From Kalmanozyma brasiliensis GHG001 (taxonomy: Eukaryota; Basidiomycota; Ustilaginomycetes; Ustilaginales), in contig NW_015961970.1 of assembly GCF_000497045.1 (NCBI RefSeq), positions 1,612,802 to 1,676,801 of the forward strand: a DNA stretch of 64,000 bases, given 5' to 3'. Positions within the stretch are counted from its first letter, which is position 1. Every line of letters begins with the position of its first letter. Both the position numbers and the translations under genes were made by a program. The notes beneath the pieces are model-generated. The model saw only the letters and a list, made by a program, of their open reading frames with translations, was not told where the DNA came from and searched no databases. Shown one piece after another: positions 51,416-61,400 of this stretch.

Positions 51416-53341
51416 ATGCTGCCCACATCGTTGCAGAACAGCGCACTCGGCGCTGACGAGAAGCGCCCTGCAAGTCTCTCGACCGTCAAGTCGCGGAAGG
51501 GAGGAGCGAAATGGACCGCCGTTCTGGCTATGGTCGTGGGAGCGATGGCTTTGACGTTCCTGTCGCTGGACAATGCAGCATCCAACGCAGTCAACGATAG
51601 TCTGTGGAAGGTCACCCTCTCGCTGCAAGCCCACACAGACGCGTCGCTCGACGGCCTTTGCCCTCAACAGAAGCCGTACGACCTGAAGGACGGCCTGGCG
51701 GACCTTGATCGCAACCTTCTTGCTTCAAGGCTCAGCGCAGCGGTCCAGATCGACACCACCGTCGGAGACGAATGGCCTGATCCGGATCAGGTGCCCGAGC
51801 CATGGGAAGCCTTCCCGCGCTTCGCTGACTGGCTCAAGAACGAGTTCCCTCGTGTCCACGACAAGCTTGACCTGGAGAAGGTCCACCACCACGGCCTGCT
51901 CTACACGTGGAAGGGCAGCGACGACTCGCTGAAGCCGCTGCTCATGATGGCGCACCAGGACGTCGTTCCTGTCAACCAAGGCACCCTCGACCAATGGCGT
52001 CACCCGCCATTCGACGGCTTCATCGACGAAAAGACCGAGACAGTGTGGGGACGCGGCTCGACCGACTGCAAGGCGTGGCTGGTCAGTCTGCTCTCTTCCG
52101 TCGAGGAGCTGCTCGCCAAGGAATGGGAGCCCAAGCGCACCATCCTCTTCAGCTTCGGCTTCGACGAAGAGTCGGGAGGAAAGCAGGGTGCCGGCCACCT
52201 GTCCAAGCGCATCGAGGAGATCTGGGGTCAGGACAGCATCGCCATGATCATCGACGAGGGCAATCCCACCATCGCTGCGTCCGACGAGATGGGCCCCGGC
52301 ATCGCTATTGCCATGCCAGGTATCGCCGAGAAGGGCTCGGTCGATGTCGAGGTGACGGTCGAGTCGGCTGGCGGTCACTCATCGCAGGCGGGCGCACACA
52401 CCTCGATCGGGCTTCTCGCGCGGATCGTGACGCAGCTTGAAGACAAGCGCGATCGACTGGACGAGTCCAAGATCGGTGGGCCGCAGCTGCAATTCCTGCA
52501 GTGCATCCGAGATGGTCCGCGTATCCCCGGAGCCCTTCGCTCGGCCCTCAAGGACCTCGAGTGGGCCTCCAAATCGTCTTTCGAGCATCTTTCCGCCTAC
52601 GCGACGTTGCAAAGCGTGCTGCCCAACTCGTTCACCACGTACGTGCTGCAAGCCGTCAACGCGTGGTCGGGCCGTGGACGCCAGCGACGCATTCACCAAG
52701 CCAGGGAGCGCGTGGTGCACGCCATGCCCGCACCGCTCCAGACGCAATTCATAACCACCACTGCCGTCGACATCATCCACGGCGGCGTCAAGTTCAACGC
52801 TCTCCCCGAAAGCGCCACTGCCTGGGTGGACCATCGCATCGCCATCACGAGCAACTTTGCCGAGCTCAAGCAGCATTACATCGACGCCCTTGCCTCCGTT
52901 GCCGGGCAGTTTAACATGGAAATGCATGCATTTGGCGAGCACGTACTCAACGCTACTTCGCCGGTGGGAGCTTCGAAGCTGACGATCAAGGAGGCGCGTG
53001 GTGCGTTGGAACCTGCACCATGGACACCGCTGGAGGGCGACAAGGCCAAGCCGTGGAAACTCTTCTCGCAGCTCGTCCGATCCGTCTGGGTCAATGAGGA
53101 CGGGGAACCGGTGAGAGTGACTCCTTCGATCATGCAGGGCAACACGGATACGCGCTACTACCACAACCTCACGCACAACATCATCCGCTTTGGACCATCG
53201 AGCATCAAGCCGGACAAGACGGGCTTGGGTGCACTGACAGGCGTTCACACGGTCAACGAGCACTATCCCATCCAGGGCCTGGCGGACAGCACCAACTTTT
53301 ACACTGCCCTCTTCCGCGCTGTCAGCGTCGAAGAGATCTGA
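51416..53341 (+). CDS. CPS1: M20 metallopeptidase, vacuolar carboxypeptidase S-like
   Basis: Di-zinc carboxypeptidase of the M20A family, which in yeast is delivered to the vacuole as a type II membrane protein. 641 aa from the ATG of MLPTSLQNSALGADEKR. A cytosolic tail precedes one membrane anchor (WTAVLAMVVGAMALTFLSL, about residues 43-61), as in yeast Cps1. Catalytic motifs: LLMMAHQDVVPV (metal His and Asp), VWGRGSTDCKAWL (bridging Asp; the Cys after it is usual for Cps1), FGFDEESGGKQG (general-base Glu and metal Glu), VESAGGHSSQAG (dimerisation domain His) and, near the C-terminus, GVHTVNEHYPI (last metal His). All expected residues are present and the length is normal for the family. Confidence 0.93.
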   Translation: MLPTSLQNSALGADEKRPASLSTVKSRKGGAKWTAVLAMVVGAMALTFLSLDNAASNAVNDSLWKVTLSLQAHTDASLDGLCPQQKPYDLKDGLADLDRNLLASRLSAAVQIDTTVGDEWPDPDQVPEPWEAFPRFADWLKNEFPRVHDKLDLEKVHHHGLLYTWKGSDDSLKPLLMMAHQDVVPVNQGTLDQWRHPPFDGFIDEKTETVWGRGSTDCKAWLVSLLSSVEELLAKEWEPKRTILFSFGFDEESGGKQGAGHLSKRIEEIWGQDSIAMIIDEGNPTIAASDEMGPGIAIAMPGIAEKGSVDVEVTVESAGGHSSQAGAHTSIGLLARIVTQLEDKRDRLDESKIGGPQLQFLQCIRDGPRIPGALRSALKDLEWASKSSFEHLSAYATLQSVLPNSFTTYVLQAVNAWSGRGRQRRIHQARERVVHAMPAPLQTQFITTTAVDIIHGGVKFNALPESATAWVDHRIAITSNFAELKQHYIDALASVAGQFNMEMHAFGEHVLNATSPVGASKLTIKEARGALEPAPWTPLEGDKAKPWKLFSQLVRSVWVNEDGEPVRVTPSIMQGNTDTRYYHNLTHNIIRFGPSSIKPDKTGLGALTGVHTVNEHYPIQGLADSTNFYTALFRAVSVEEI

Positions 53342-53428
53342 GTTCGTGTAGCAATGACATTCTGTTCTACAACGGCATTTCTCTGTTGTACATTCCGCTG
53401 TGTCCACGAGGTGAGAGTCTTCTCTGAA

Positions 53429-54370
53429 TCAACCGCTCCACGAGGCCCGGATATTGTCAAACATGCCACGATACACATCGTCGCGCGCCTTCACCGACTC
53501 GGGCGTCACAGGCATCTTGTCCCACGCGTGCTCTTCCCTCTCGACGCTGACCCAGGTGATCCTCTTGTCCTTCTCGGTGTGCTTGACCTCTTCGAAGTAC
53601 TTGTGCGCTGTGTTGTGGAGAAGGTCGACGTCGCCACAAGCGATGAAGAGTCTGTTGGGGAAGCGACTCGTGTCGAGGCCTCGGATTCTGAACTTGGGTT
53701 CCTGGCGAGTGGAGAGGATGGGCACGTAGCTGCTGTTGAACAGACCGACGATTGCGGGTTTGAGATGGATGCCGCTCCTCGGCTGGTAGGGTGTGGGGCG
53801 CTCGGGCGGGGTGGGTGCGACGTCGACGGGTGGGTAGAGGCACGATACGGCGCTGATCCTCTGCGGACCAAACTTGTTTCCCGACGTGAGAGCCAGGGCT
53901 GCACCAGCACTGAACCCGGACAGAGCCACCTTGGTCACATCGAATCGATCGCTTTGCGAGAGCACCCACTTGACCACGTCCTCTGCATCGTTGTGACCAG
54001 AGGGATAGGGATATTCAGGGCCTTTACGGTAGTCGCAGTCTAGCACGATGCAGCCGAGCGCCTTGACCGCCTGAACGATGTATTCGCGGTCCTCGCCCCA
54101 GCTTGGGATGAGATAGCCGCTGCCGTGCCAGTTGACAATCACGGGCAAAGTCGATGACGCAGCACCACCAGCGGGCCGGTAGAGGTCGACACCGATCGAT
54201 CGGCCCTTGTCCCGCGATGGAACGCGCAACACCTCGCGCGTGATGGACGACGGAAGTGGCCGGTTGCGCAGATACCGCTCTGTGCCACGACGAAGGTAGA
54301 CCGTGCCGCGGAAGAAGGTCGCGGCGAGCTTGAGAAGCCAGTACCACGGCGAAAGGATGCTGTGTCCCAT
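53429..54370 (-). CDS. Alpha/beta hydrolase (HSL-like esterase/lipase)
   Basis: Serine esterase of the hormone-sensitive lipase-like group; substrate unknown. 313 aa from the ATG of MGHSILSPWYWLLKLAATFF, whose hydrophobic start could act as a membrane anchor or be a weak signal. The oxyanion-hole motif is VNWHGSGYLI, with HGSG in place of the usual HGGG. The DYRKGPEYPYPSG stretch is typical of this group. The nucleophile elbow is SGFSAGAALAL (G-x-S-x-G), and the acid and base are ACGDVDLLHN and EEHAWDK, so the Ser-Asp-His triad is complete. Its coding sequence lies tail-to-tail with the M20 peptidase gene, with an 87-bp gap. Confidence 0.9.
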   Translation of the reverse strand: MGHSILSPWYWLLKLAATFFRGTVYLRRGTERYLRNRPLPSSITREVLRVPSRDKGRSIGVDLYRPAGGAASSTLPVIVNWHGSGYLIPSWGEDREYIVQAVKALGCIVLDCDYRKGPEYPYPSGHNDAEDVVKWVLSQSDRFDVTKVALSGFSAGAALALTSGNKFGPQRISAVSCLYPPVDVAPTPPERPTPYQPRSGIHLKPAIVGLFNSSYVPILSTRQEPKFRIRGLDTSRFPNRLFIACGDVDLLHNTAHKYFEEVKHTEKDKRITWVSVEREEHAWDKMPVTPESVKARDDVYRGMFDNIRASWSG

Positions 54371-54633
54371 GATGACGACGACGGCGACGTGCGGAAAATT
54401 CCGAGATGAAGGAAGCCGAAATGAATGCGGAGGTCGAGGTGGGAAGTCGAGCTTATCCGGCAGGGGCGTGTACAAGGTACGGTGTGATTGTGGTTGCCGA
54501 GCGAAGCTTCATTCCTGAATCGGCGGCTAAGGCGAGTAACCGATCCGGAGGCTCTGCTTACTCCTTACCAGCTGAGAAGGAGGTGCTGACCCGTGACTTC
54601 CGCTCGAAAATCTGACCTTGTTAGACTTTTCAG

Positions 54634-54878
54634 ATGCTTTGTATCGACGATACCGCGTCCACTACTTTGCCAACGAGGCTTCCGAGAGCTGGAAGGGCGG
54701 TATCGGTTTCGTGACCAAGGTGGCCATCGAGAAGCACATGCCTCAGCCCGCCGACGACATCCAGATCCTTTATTGTGGACCACCTGCAATGCGCGAGGCC
54801 GTGTTGAAGCACCTCGATGTGCTTGGATACGAGAAGGCTCGCTCCGCGAGCAAGCTCGAGCACCAGGTCTTCTGCTGA
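54634..54878 (+). pseudogene. Orphan last exon of an NADH-cytochrome b5 reductase
   Basis: An 81-residue frame without an ATG reads RYRVHYFANEASESWKGGIG, FVTKVAIEKHMPQPADDIQI, LYCGPPAMREAVLKHLDVLG and YEKARSASKLEHQVFC, then stop. This is the C-terminal end of the NAD-binding domain of Cbr1-type reductases (G-x-G-F-V-T, L-x-CGPP-x-M and the SKLExQVF end). It is preceded by TTAGACTTTTCAG, which looks like an intron acceptor with a CTGAC branch-like site upstream. Only about 260 bp separate it from the divergent esterase gene, and none of the FAD domain is present there. So this is the terminal exon of a gene whose front part is missing: a relic or a duplicated fragment. Its open frame is undamaged, so the event may be recent. 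Confidence 0.75.
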
Positions 54879-56283
54879 TGGGTCTGAAAGCCATTAGACG
54901 AACAGAAGTAGAGATCTCACACTGCGTTTCAGAAAAAGTGGTCCGGGCGGCGTTCACAGAGCCAAGCCAGACGACACGCATCAAGGGTCCCAAAGATGCT
55001 TCTCTGCGTCGGAGAATAGGCAATTTGGCAGTTCATCCGACAACAGGACTTGCACCGGCGAGGCATGGTCGAGTCAACGCACCCTCCCTGCTCTCCCCGC
55101 CAAGAGCCTGGCAGGCCTGCAAAGAAGTCAATCTACGTCACGCAAGCTGACACTGCCATGTTGGGATCCGATGCAACTGATCGTCGTTGTGCAGCTCGGG
55201 TTGACGTGCAACGGTAAACACAGGTTTGGATTTAAAGATTTCCACGTCGCCTGAAGTCCGAGGTTGTTTGACATTTTGCCGCCGCTTGCTGAGACAAGGA
55301 AGGTCGACACTCAGTTCAGCGGAATTCGATCGAGTTCAATGTTATCGCAAGGCTTGTTTGATCATAGACATGGGGACATCGAGGGCGATCCGAACCAGTG
55401 TAACGATTGGGCGACGATCGCTCTCCAGAGACGATGAGCTTGTTTCCGAGGTCAGAGCGTCTACGTGGTGGCAAGCAAAGCGCGCTACCGAAGTGCATTG
55501 ATAACACTCAGTACAACATCCACCCGAAGCTGCTTGCAGTCCGCGCTACTGGCGCACTAGCGTCCTCGAGACATCAGATGTTCTCTGCTCTAATGCACGC
55601 ACGAGCTATGGCGCTTCCTTCTTCACAGAACAACCAGACAATGGAGACAATGGAAGCCGATTCCTACCAAGTTTCATGCCGAAAACGGTGAAGCGTGCGA
55701 TCCGTCACAAAGTGCCCGCTCGCTTAAGGGCCGGACCGTCGGAGCTGCGAATCCGCCTGCGACACTACTTCTCTGCATTGCTTTGGCCCTGTGCATGCAA
55801 CTTGGAACCACCCTCGCTGTCCTCGCCGCATCGTCCTTCTTGGCCTCGACTGTCGCACAGCTTGGTTTCGCCTTTGGCACATGCACGCCCGGAAATCCGG
55901 AACTCGTTTCACAAACATTCGTCCGCGGCCTGCCACATGCTGATCAGCCTGCGGTTCGCCCTCTTCTGCACATGCAAGACGTGTTCCTTCTCGTCCCGCC
56001 CGGTCGTGCGTGTGGTGCTCCTGTTTGATCCTGACGGGATCCGCGTGCCGTAGAGACAGCAGTCCAGTGGCCTGCAACGCGGTTCCCTCGCCGGAGTTCA
56101 GGCGACTCGCATCATGCTTTCCGATGGATTCGAGCTCCCGTCCTCATGAGTACGAAGCTTATTGTTGTTGACTGCAACACCGTGTGCATCATGCGAAGTG
56201 ACTGATCAAAGCCTGTCATTGTTCCTACCCAAGGCGAGCTGATTGAAGTTCTCCCGACACTCAGCGCTGCGACTGCAGCAGGA

Positions 56284-56358
56284 TCCCAGCGCCCACTGAC
56301 CCCTTTGGTCCCAGCGCCCACTGACCCCTTTGGTCCTAGCGCACACTGACCTCTTTGC
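56284..56358. repeat. Three 25-bp tandem repeats in the chitin deacetylase promoter
   Basis: Units at 56284-56308 and 56309-56333 are identical (TCCCAGCGCCCACTGACC and onward); the third, 56334-56358, has about four changes. They end about 17 bp before the TATA box. Confidence 0.9.
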
Positions 56359-56374
56359 CCGCCAGGGACGATTC

Positions 56375-56380
56375 ATATAA
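56375..56380 (+). promoter_or_regulatory. TATA box of the chitin deacetylase gene
   Basis: CATATAAGG at about 110 bp upstream of the ATG at 56488. Confidence 0.6.
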
Positions 56381-56487
56381 GGGCTGCTCTGGGCCTGGAC
56401 GATCACGGCTGCCCCTCCTCATCTCGCATCTCCCCTTCCCACTCATCCGTATCTCTGCTCCGCTCGCTTTCCATAGACAAAGTCGAA

Positions 56488-57744
56488 ATGCTGCAACTCC
56501 TCCTGCTCGCCGTCATGGCAGGCAACGTCCTTGCTGGCGACTTCACTGTTAAAATCCGACCCAGGCAGACCATGACGTATCCTACGCCTTTCGAGATCCC
56601 GACACTAGCACAGACGCCACAGGAATGGATGGACGCACTCTCTGCTGCCACCGCTGCCGGCAAGATCCCCAACATCGCCCCCGCCCAGCTCGTCGACGGC
56701 AACCCGGTCTACGCCAACAATGCCGGCTTCGATAGCAGTACCTGCTCCTGGACCGTCACAAAATGCACCGGGAGCAACGACATTGTCAACGCTCCTCCCC
56801 ATCAGATGGCGGTCGGCTTCGATGACGGCCCCACCGAAAACAGTGGCGATCTGTACGGCTTCCTCAGCCAGGTCAACCAGTCTGCCACCCACTACATGAT
56901 CGGCTCCAACGTCTACTCGTATCCGCAACAGTTCGCCCAAGCGGTCGCCGAAGGCAACCAGCACTTTGCCGTTCACACCTGGTCTCATCACCTCTGCTCC
57001 ACCCTCACCAACCAGCAGCTCGTTGCCGAGCTCGGATGGACCATGCAGATCATTGCCGACAAGAGCGGCGGCTACATCCCCAAGTTCTGGCGACCGCCCC
57101 AGGGAGACATCGACAACCGAGTGCGTGCCATCGCCGAGGAGATCTTTGGCCTCACCGTCGTGATCTGGAACAAAGACACCAATGACTGGTGCCTGCAGGA
57201 CGACGGCACTTCTGCCTGCCCCGGCGAGGATCCGGGTAAAGACTACGCCTCGGTCGCGGCTGCCGCCTCGGCCGGTATCAACGGTCCCCAGCAGAACGGG
57301 TTGATCATGCTGGAGCACGAGCTCACACACCAATCCATCAAGGTGTTCAAAGACTACTACCCGCAACTCAAGGGTCTTGGCTGGACTCCCAACAATGTCG
57401 CCGATGTCTTCAACATGCCCTGGTACAAGAACGCATGGGACAACGAGCAGACGCCCCAGAAAGGTGGCGTCTTGGACACCTTCACTCTCGGTGCTAGCCC
57501 TTCCCCTGACGACTCTTCCAGCTCGACAACAGCAACCGCTTCGAGCACGTCGAAGACCAGTGCACCCTCTTCTAGCGCGCCCACATCCACCCACAGCGCG
57601 TCTACAAGGTCAGGGTCCGCTTCGGCGCCGCAGAAAACCTCCAAGCAGAGCATCACGACGAACGGCGCTGCTGGCTTTGGTCCCGCGTCTTTTGGCATTG
57701 CTGGCCTCGCAAGTATCGCTGCCATCGTCGCAAGTCTTCTGTAA
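56488..57744 (+). CDS. Chitin deacetylase, GPI-anchored (polysaccharide deacetylase family)
   Basis: Converts cell-wall chitin to chitosan. 418 aa. Signal peptide MLQLLLLAVMAGNVLAG; the mature domain begins after it. NodB-domain motifs: GFDDGP at residues 110-115 (catalytic base and metal Asp), HTWSHH at 163-168 (metal His pair), WRPPQGDIDNR at 201-211 (Arg and Asp) and, later, IWNKDTNDW and LIMLEHELTH. After residue 335 comes a Ser/Thr-rich stalk (SSSTTATASSTSKTSAPSSS) and a C-terminal hydrophobic tail (GIAGLASIAAIVASLL), the usual GPI-anchor signal. The Cys pair around CSWTVTKC is typical of basidiomycete enzymes. Smuts have several of these genes; which paralogue this is cannot be told from one sequence. 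A TATA box and a 25-bp triplicated repeat precede it. Confidence 0.95.
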   Translation: MLQLLLLAVMAGNVLAGDFTVKIRPRQTMTYPTPFEIPTLAQTPQEWMDALSAATAAGKIPNIAPAQLVDGNPVYANNAGFDSSTCSWTVTKCTGSNDIVNAPPHQMAVGFDDGPTENSGDLYGFLSQVNQSATHYMIGSNVYSYPQQFAQAVAEGNQHFAVHTWSHHLCSTLTNQQLVAELGWTMQIIADKSGGYIPKFWRPPQGDIDNRVRAIAEEIFGLTVVIWNKDTNDWCLQDDGTSACPGEDPGKDYASVAAAASAGINGPQQNGLIMLEHELTHQSIKVFKDYYPQLKGLGWTPNNVADVFNMPWYKNAWDNEQTPQKGGVLDTFTLGASPSPDDSSSSTTATASSTSKTSAPSSSAPTSTHSASTRSGSASAPQKTSKQSITTNGAAGFGPASFGIAGLASIAAIVASLL

Positions 57745-58400
57745 TCACACACACTCGTTTTGTAGCAACGCACATAGACCTAGCTGCGGCTTGCATCCTC
57801 TTTCGCACATCTATCACGGACACTTTCTCTTGCTTCGACACTCAATATACCCATACGTCTTCTGCATCCACACAACACCTGCTTGAGCTTGTCTGAGCGA
57901 TGCAAAGGCTCCTTCGCATCTGCACAGTCGTTCTCTTTGCTCAGGACCCGTTGGACGTCGCCTTAACGACGCCGTCAACGTCGTTGCAAAATCCAAGCAA
58001 GTGTGAGGACTTGACTTCAAACATGTTGACCAAAAATACACGCGTCCGCGCTGTCAGAAGGAACAGATCTGCTACTCACGTGACTGTCATTTTTGAGAAT
58101 TGCGGCTTGCACTGTGCGTCCTTCCTTCTGAGCTTCCTCATCATCGACTCACCAGCAACTACACCCGCTTTGTCATCTTCTTGCTCACGATCACGATCAC
58201 CTTCATCGCTTGATCGCACGTCACTCGGACTTGGGCTCGGAAAGTGCTTCTTCTTACCGGCCTTGCCGAACATCGACGGATGCACTCGATCTGATCAATC
58301 CACGTTCGGCACCCACAGAAGCTGCGCATCGAGCCCGAATCCGAGCCGCCATCTCGTCGCGCTCGTCGACATTTGCGGGCCAGCAGGCTCTCTCCCAGCA
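57745..58400. other. Intergenic region between chitin deacetylase and NUP160
   Basis: In frame with the nucleoporin from an ATG at 57900, but the encoded 167 residues are Ser/Cys/Arg-rich and random-looking, so I read it as promoter and 5' UTR. Confidence 0.5.
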
Positions 58401-61400
58401 ATGCCGCTGCCATATACACCATACAAGCTTGCGTCGGCATCGCTTGCGGCGCCATCAGCCCTGGTCGGCCAGAATCGCGACGAAGATGCCGTCGCTGTGC
58501 CCACTCCTCATCATCCGGGCTCGGAAGGTGAAGCCGAGCCCACCAACGTAGCTCAACATCACGCTGTCGACGCTCGTCTCTACTTTCCTTCTTCCTCGTC
58601 CCATCACTTCGACGGAGGGTACGTCTTGGCGCGGGTGGTTGCAGGAGGCCGGGAGCTGCAGCTGCTGTGGTCCACCATCGGCGACCAGACCGCTGTTGCA
58701 GGCTCCTCGTCCAAGGCGCTAACAAGGAAGCAAGACACCTTTTCAGCATCGCTCAGCCCAAAGTTGGCATCTGAACCTGCACGGTCCTTCCTCTTTCCGG
58801 CACCACTGCTGCCCGGCATCGGTCTGTTCGCCGATCCTACTCCGAGCAAACTCTACGTGATCGCAGTCACCACGACAGGCTTCCTCTATCGACTCGTCTT
58901 CTCGGCGCCACATCTCTTCCACGACTCCAGACTAGCATCCGACTGGTCCTCAGAATACCGCATTCAGCACATCGCTTCGTCAGACTCGGTCCTCTCCGCT
59001 TCGATCCGCGGCGCAGCAAACGCCGCCCAGCTCTACGTGATCGACTCCGGCCTTGCTCTCGTGACGTGCGCCGATGGCACCATTGTCAAGCTCAGCCGCT
59101 CGAGCAGTGGCTCCAGAGACACCAATGACGGTGCTTGGAAGGAGAACGTGCTTCGGCCAACGTCGTTCCTGTCGGGCGTCTCCCGCTTCTTCGGCAGGTC
59201 CAACGCCATCTCCGACTCTGAATCGTCTCCGAGCTACGCTCTCTCGCTCGATGTGTTTTCGGGCGAACATGGCAACGCCCTGGCTTTTGCAGCCAGCCGA
59301 GACCGCAAGCTGCGCGTGTGGAATCTGCTGACCGACTCGTGCATCCGGACGATCGACCTGCCGCTGCAGATGGACTCGCTGGCGTCGAGCGAGAGGCAGT
59401 TGGTCGTCAAGGAGGACGAGAGCGCGAGCGCATCGGAAGGCTCCGAGACACAAGCGTACTTCAGCACGGTCTCACGGCCTTTCGTCAAGGTCTTCACGCC
59501 TGGCTCGGATGACAGAGAAGGATATGGCTTGTACGTTCTGGCCTACATCCCAGCTTCGCCTCCTTCTGGCAACTTCTTTGCACTCTACGGCGTCGAGCTT
59601 GAAGACACCAAAGGCTCCTCGGGCGGACTCGGCGAAGTCACGCTCCTGTGGCAGAAGCGCTGCGACGCCGATACGCGCGGTCGCAATGTCGAGCTGCGAG
59701 ACGTGCTCTTCACACCACAGGGCGAGCGAGGAGATGGCTGGCTCATGTGGGCGTTGTGGGATGCCGGCGCCGGCCCCATCCTCAAGTACGCCAAGGTCGG
59801 CGTAGAGGCAGCCAACCCCGACGAAAGCTCCATGAGCATCCGATCGATGGCCGAGGATCTCTCCAAAGACGATTGGCGCACGGTCTCTTCCGAACGCGTC
59901 TACAGGCCGCTACACGGAGAAGACTTCGAAGCTACACTCGAGGCGACCAGGGAGGTGATCGATGCTGCAGACATCTTTATCGAACGTGTTCTCGAGCCCG
60001 GCCGCTTCTCTGAGGCGACCTTGCGACTCGCCCTCTCGACCTACAAAGAAGTCTCCTCGTCTTCCGCTGACCCACCGTCGACCCTGTTCGCAAGCCTCCG
60101 CGACGAGGTGGCGGCGACAGTCGCAAGCGGATGCCGGCTCGAGAACGACCCAAGGACCGGCGGCCCGATGTACGAGAAGCTCTACGCTGCCCGCGTTCGC
60201 GAGTGGATGCGCTTCGTCGGGCTTGCAGAGCAGATCGAGGCGGCAGCGCGGTGGCCCATCGGGCTGTCACTTCCAGCGTCCAGCTTCGATGGCGGCAAAG
60301 GCGACGGCGAGCCGGTCGTTCCACTTGTCATCAGCAGAGACACCATCGCGCTGCCGGTCAACGAGGACGAAGCGAGCATCATCGAACGGCTACAGCGAAA
60401 CCTCTTCGGCGCGCCAAGCAAGGTGCGCCCTGGTGCTGCTTCCGACTTTGCTAACGAGGAGCGAGCCTTGCTCATCCACGCGGCAGACTCACACCCGACC
60501 AACATCCTGCCCACGCTGGGTCGAACTTCCGCTACCGTCGCCGAAGTGCTCACCCTGGTGGAGTCGGCTTCCGAGCTTACATCCTGCTTCACTGCGCCAG
60601 AGCTGGAAGCGTTTGCTGCAGGCCTGCAGAACCTCCTCTCCGACTCACTCAAGATCTCGGTCAAAGAAGCACTCGCCGACGTCTGGAGCAACAACTTTGC
60701 TGCACTCGGCGGTGAAGAGGCAAGCGAGGTTGTAGCTCGCATCGCTACCGAACTCGGCGCGAGCCTCGACAGCACATTGACGGACATGGCAGTACTACTC
60801 AGCGAGACCGCCAGCGGTGCCAGCACACCCAACAACGTATCTTCTGTCGCATCGACCGACCTCGGCTCCGCTCTCGCCGCGGATGGGCTCGTTCAGACCC
60901 TCACGTCTCGTCATCGTCTTGCTGTTTCGTTCATGCTCCTGCTCTCTGCTCTGGCCGCGGAAGACAAGATGGCCGATGTGGTGGACAACGAGAGCAGACA
61001 GATCGCTTCCGCTCTGAGCATTTTCCAGTCGCTCGGTGCTGCGCTGCAACTTGCCCGCACCGATGCTGCTCTCCAAGTCGCCGGCAATGCGACCGACATG
61101 GCCGAATCGGACTCGATCGTCGCCAAGCTCAACCAAATGTCGGTGGCCGGACGCAAGAGTCGCGAGCCGCATCACTTTGCCGCGCCGACGCTGCTGCACC
61201 AGTGCGTGCGCGATGAAGTTCTCAGCACATCCAGCGCCTCCGCTGAGGATGCTGGGCTGGGCTTCTCGCTGAAAATAGCCGTGCTGAGGAGCCTCTGGTC
61301 GCTCGGCCTGACGGATCTGCGCGACACGCTGGCTGCCGGTGCCAAGCCCCTGTTGCCCTACTTGAACGAGCGCCACACGTCGCTCGCCTTCGCTGTTCTG

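Larger units (their letters stand above)
54879..56487. other. 1.6 kb intergenic region upstream of chitin deacetylase
   Basis: Holds a tandem repeat and TATA box close to the chitin deacetylase start. In the remaining part no gene or RNA is recognisable; short open frames only. Confidence 0.5.

Noticed and set aside
57900..58400. N-terminal 167-residue extension of the nucleoporin
   Set aside because: In frame and open, but the encoded sequence is Ser/Cys/Arg-rich without family similarity; the start at 58401 gives a normal Nup160 N-terminus.
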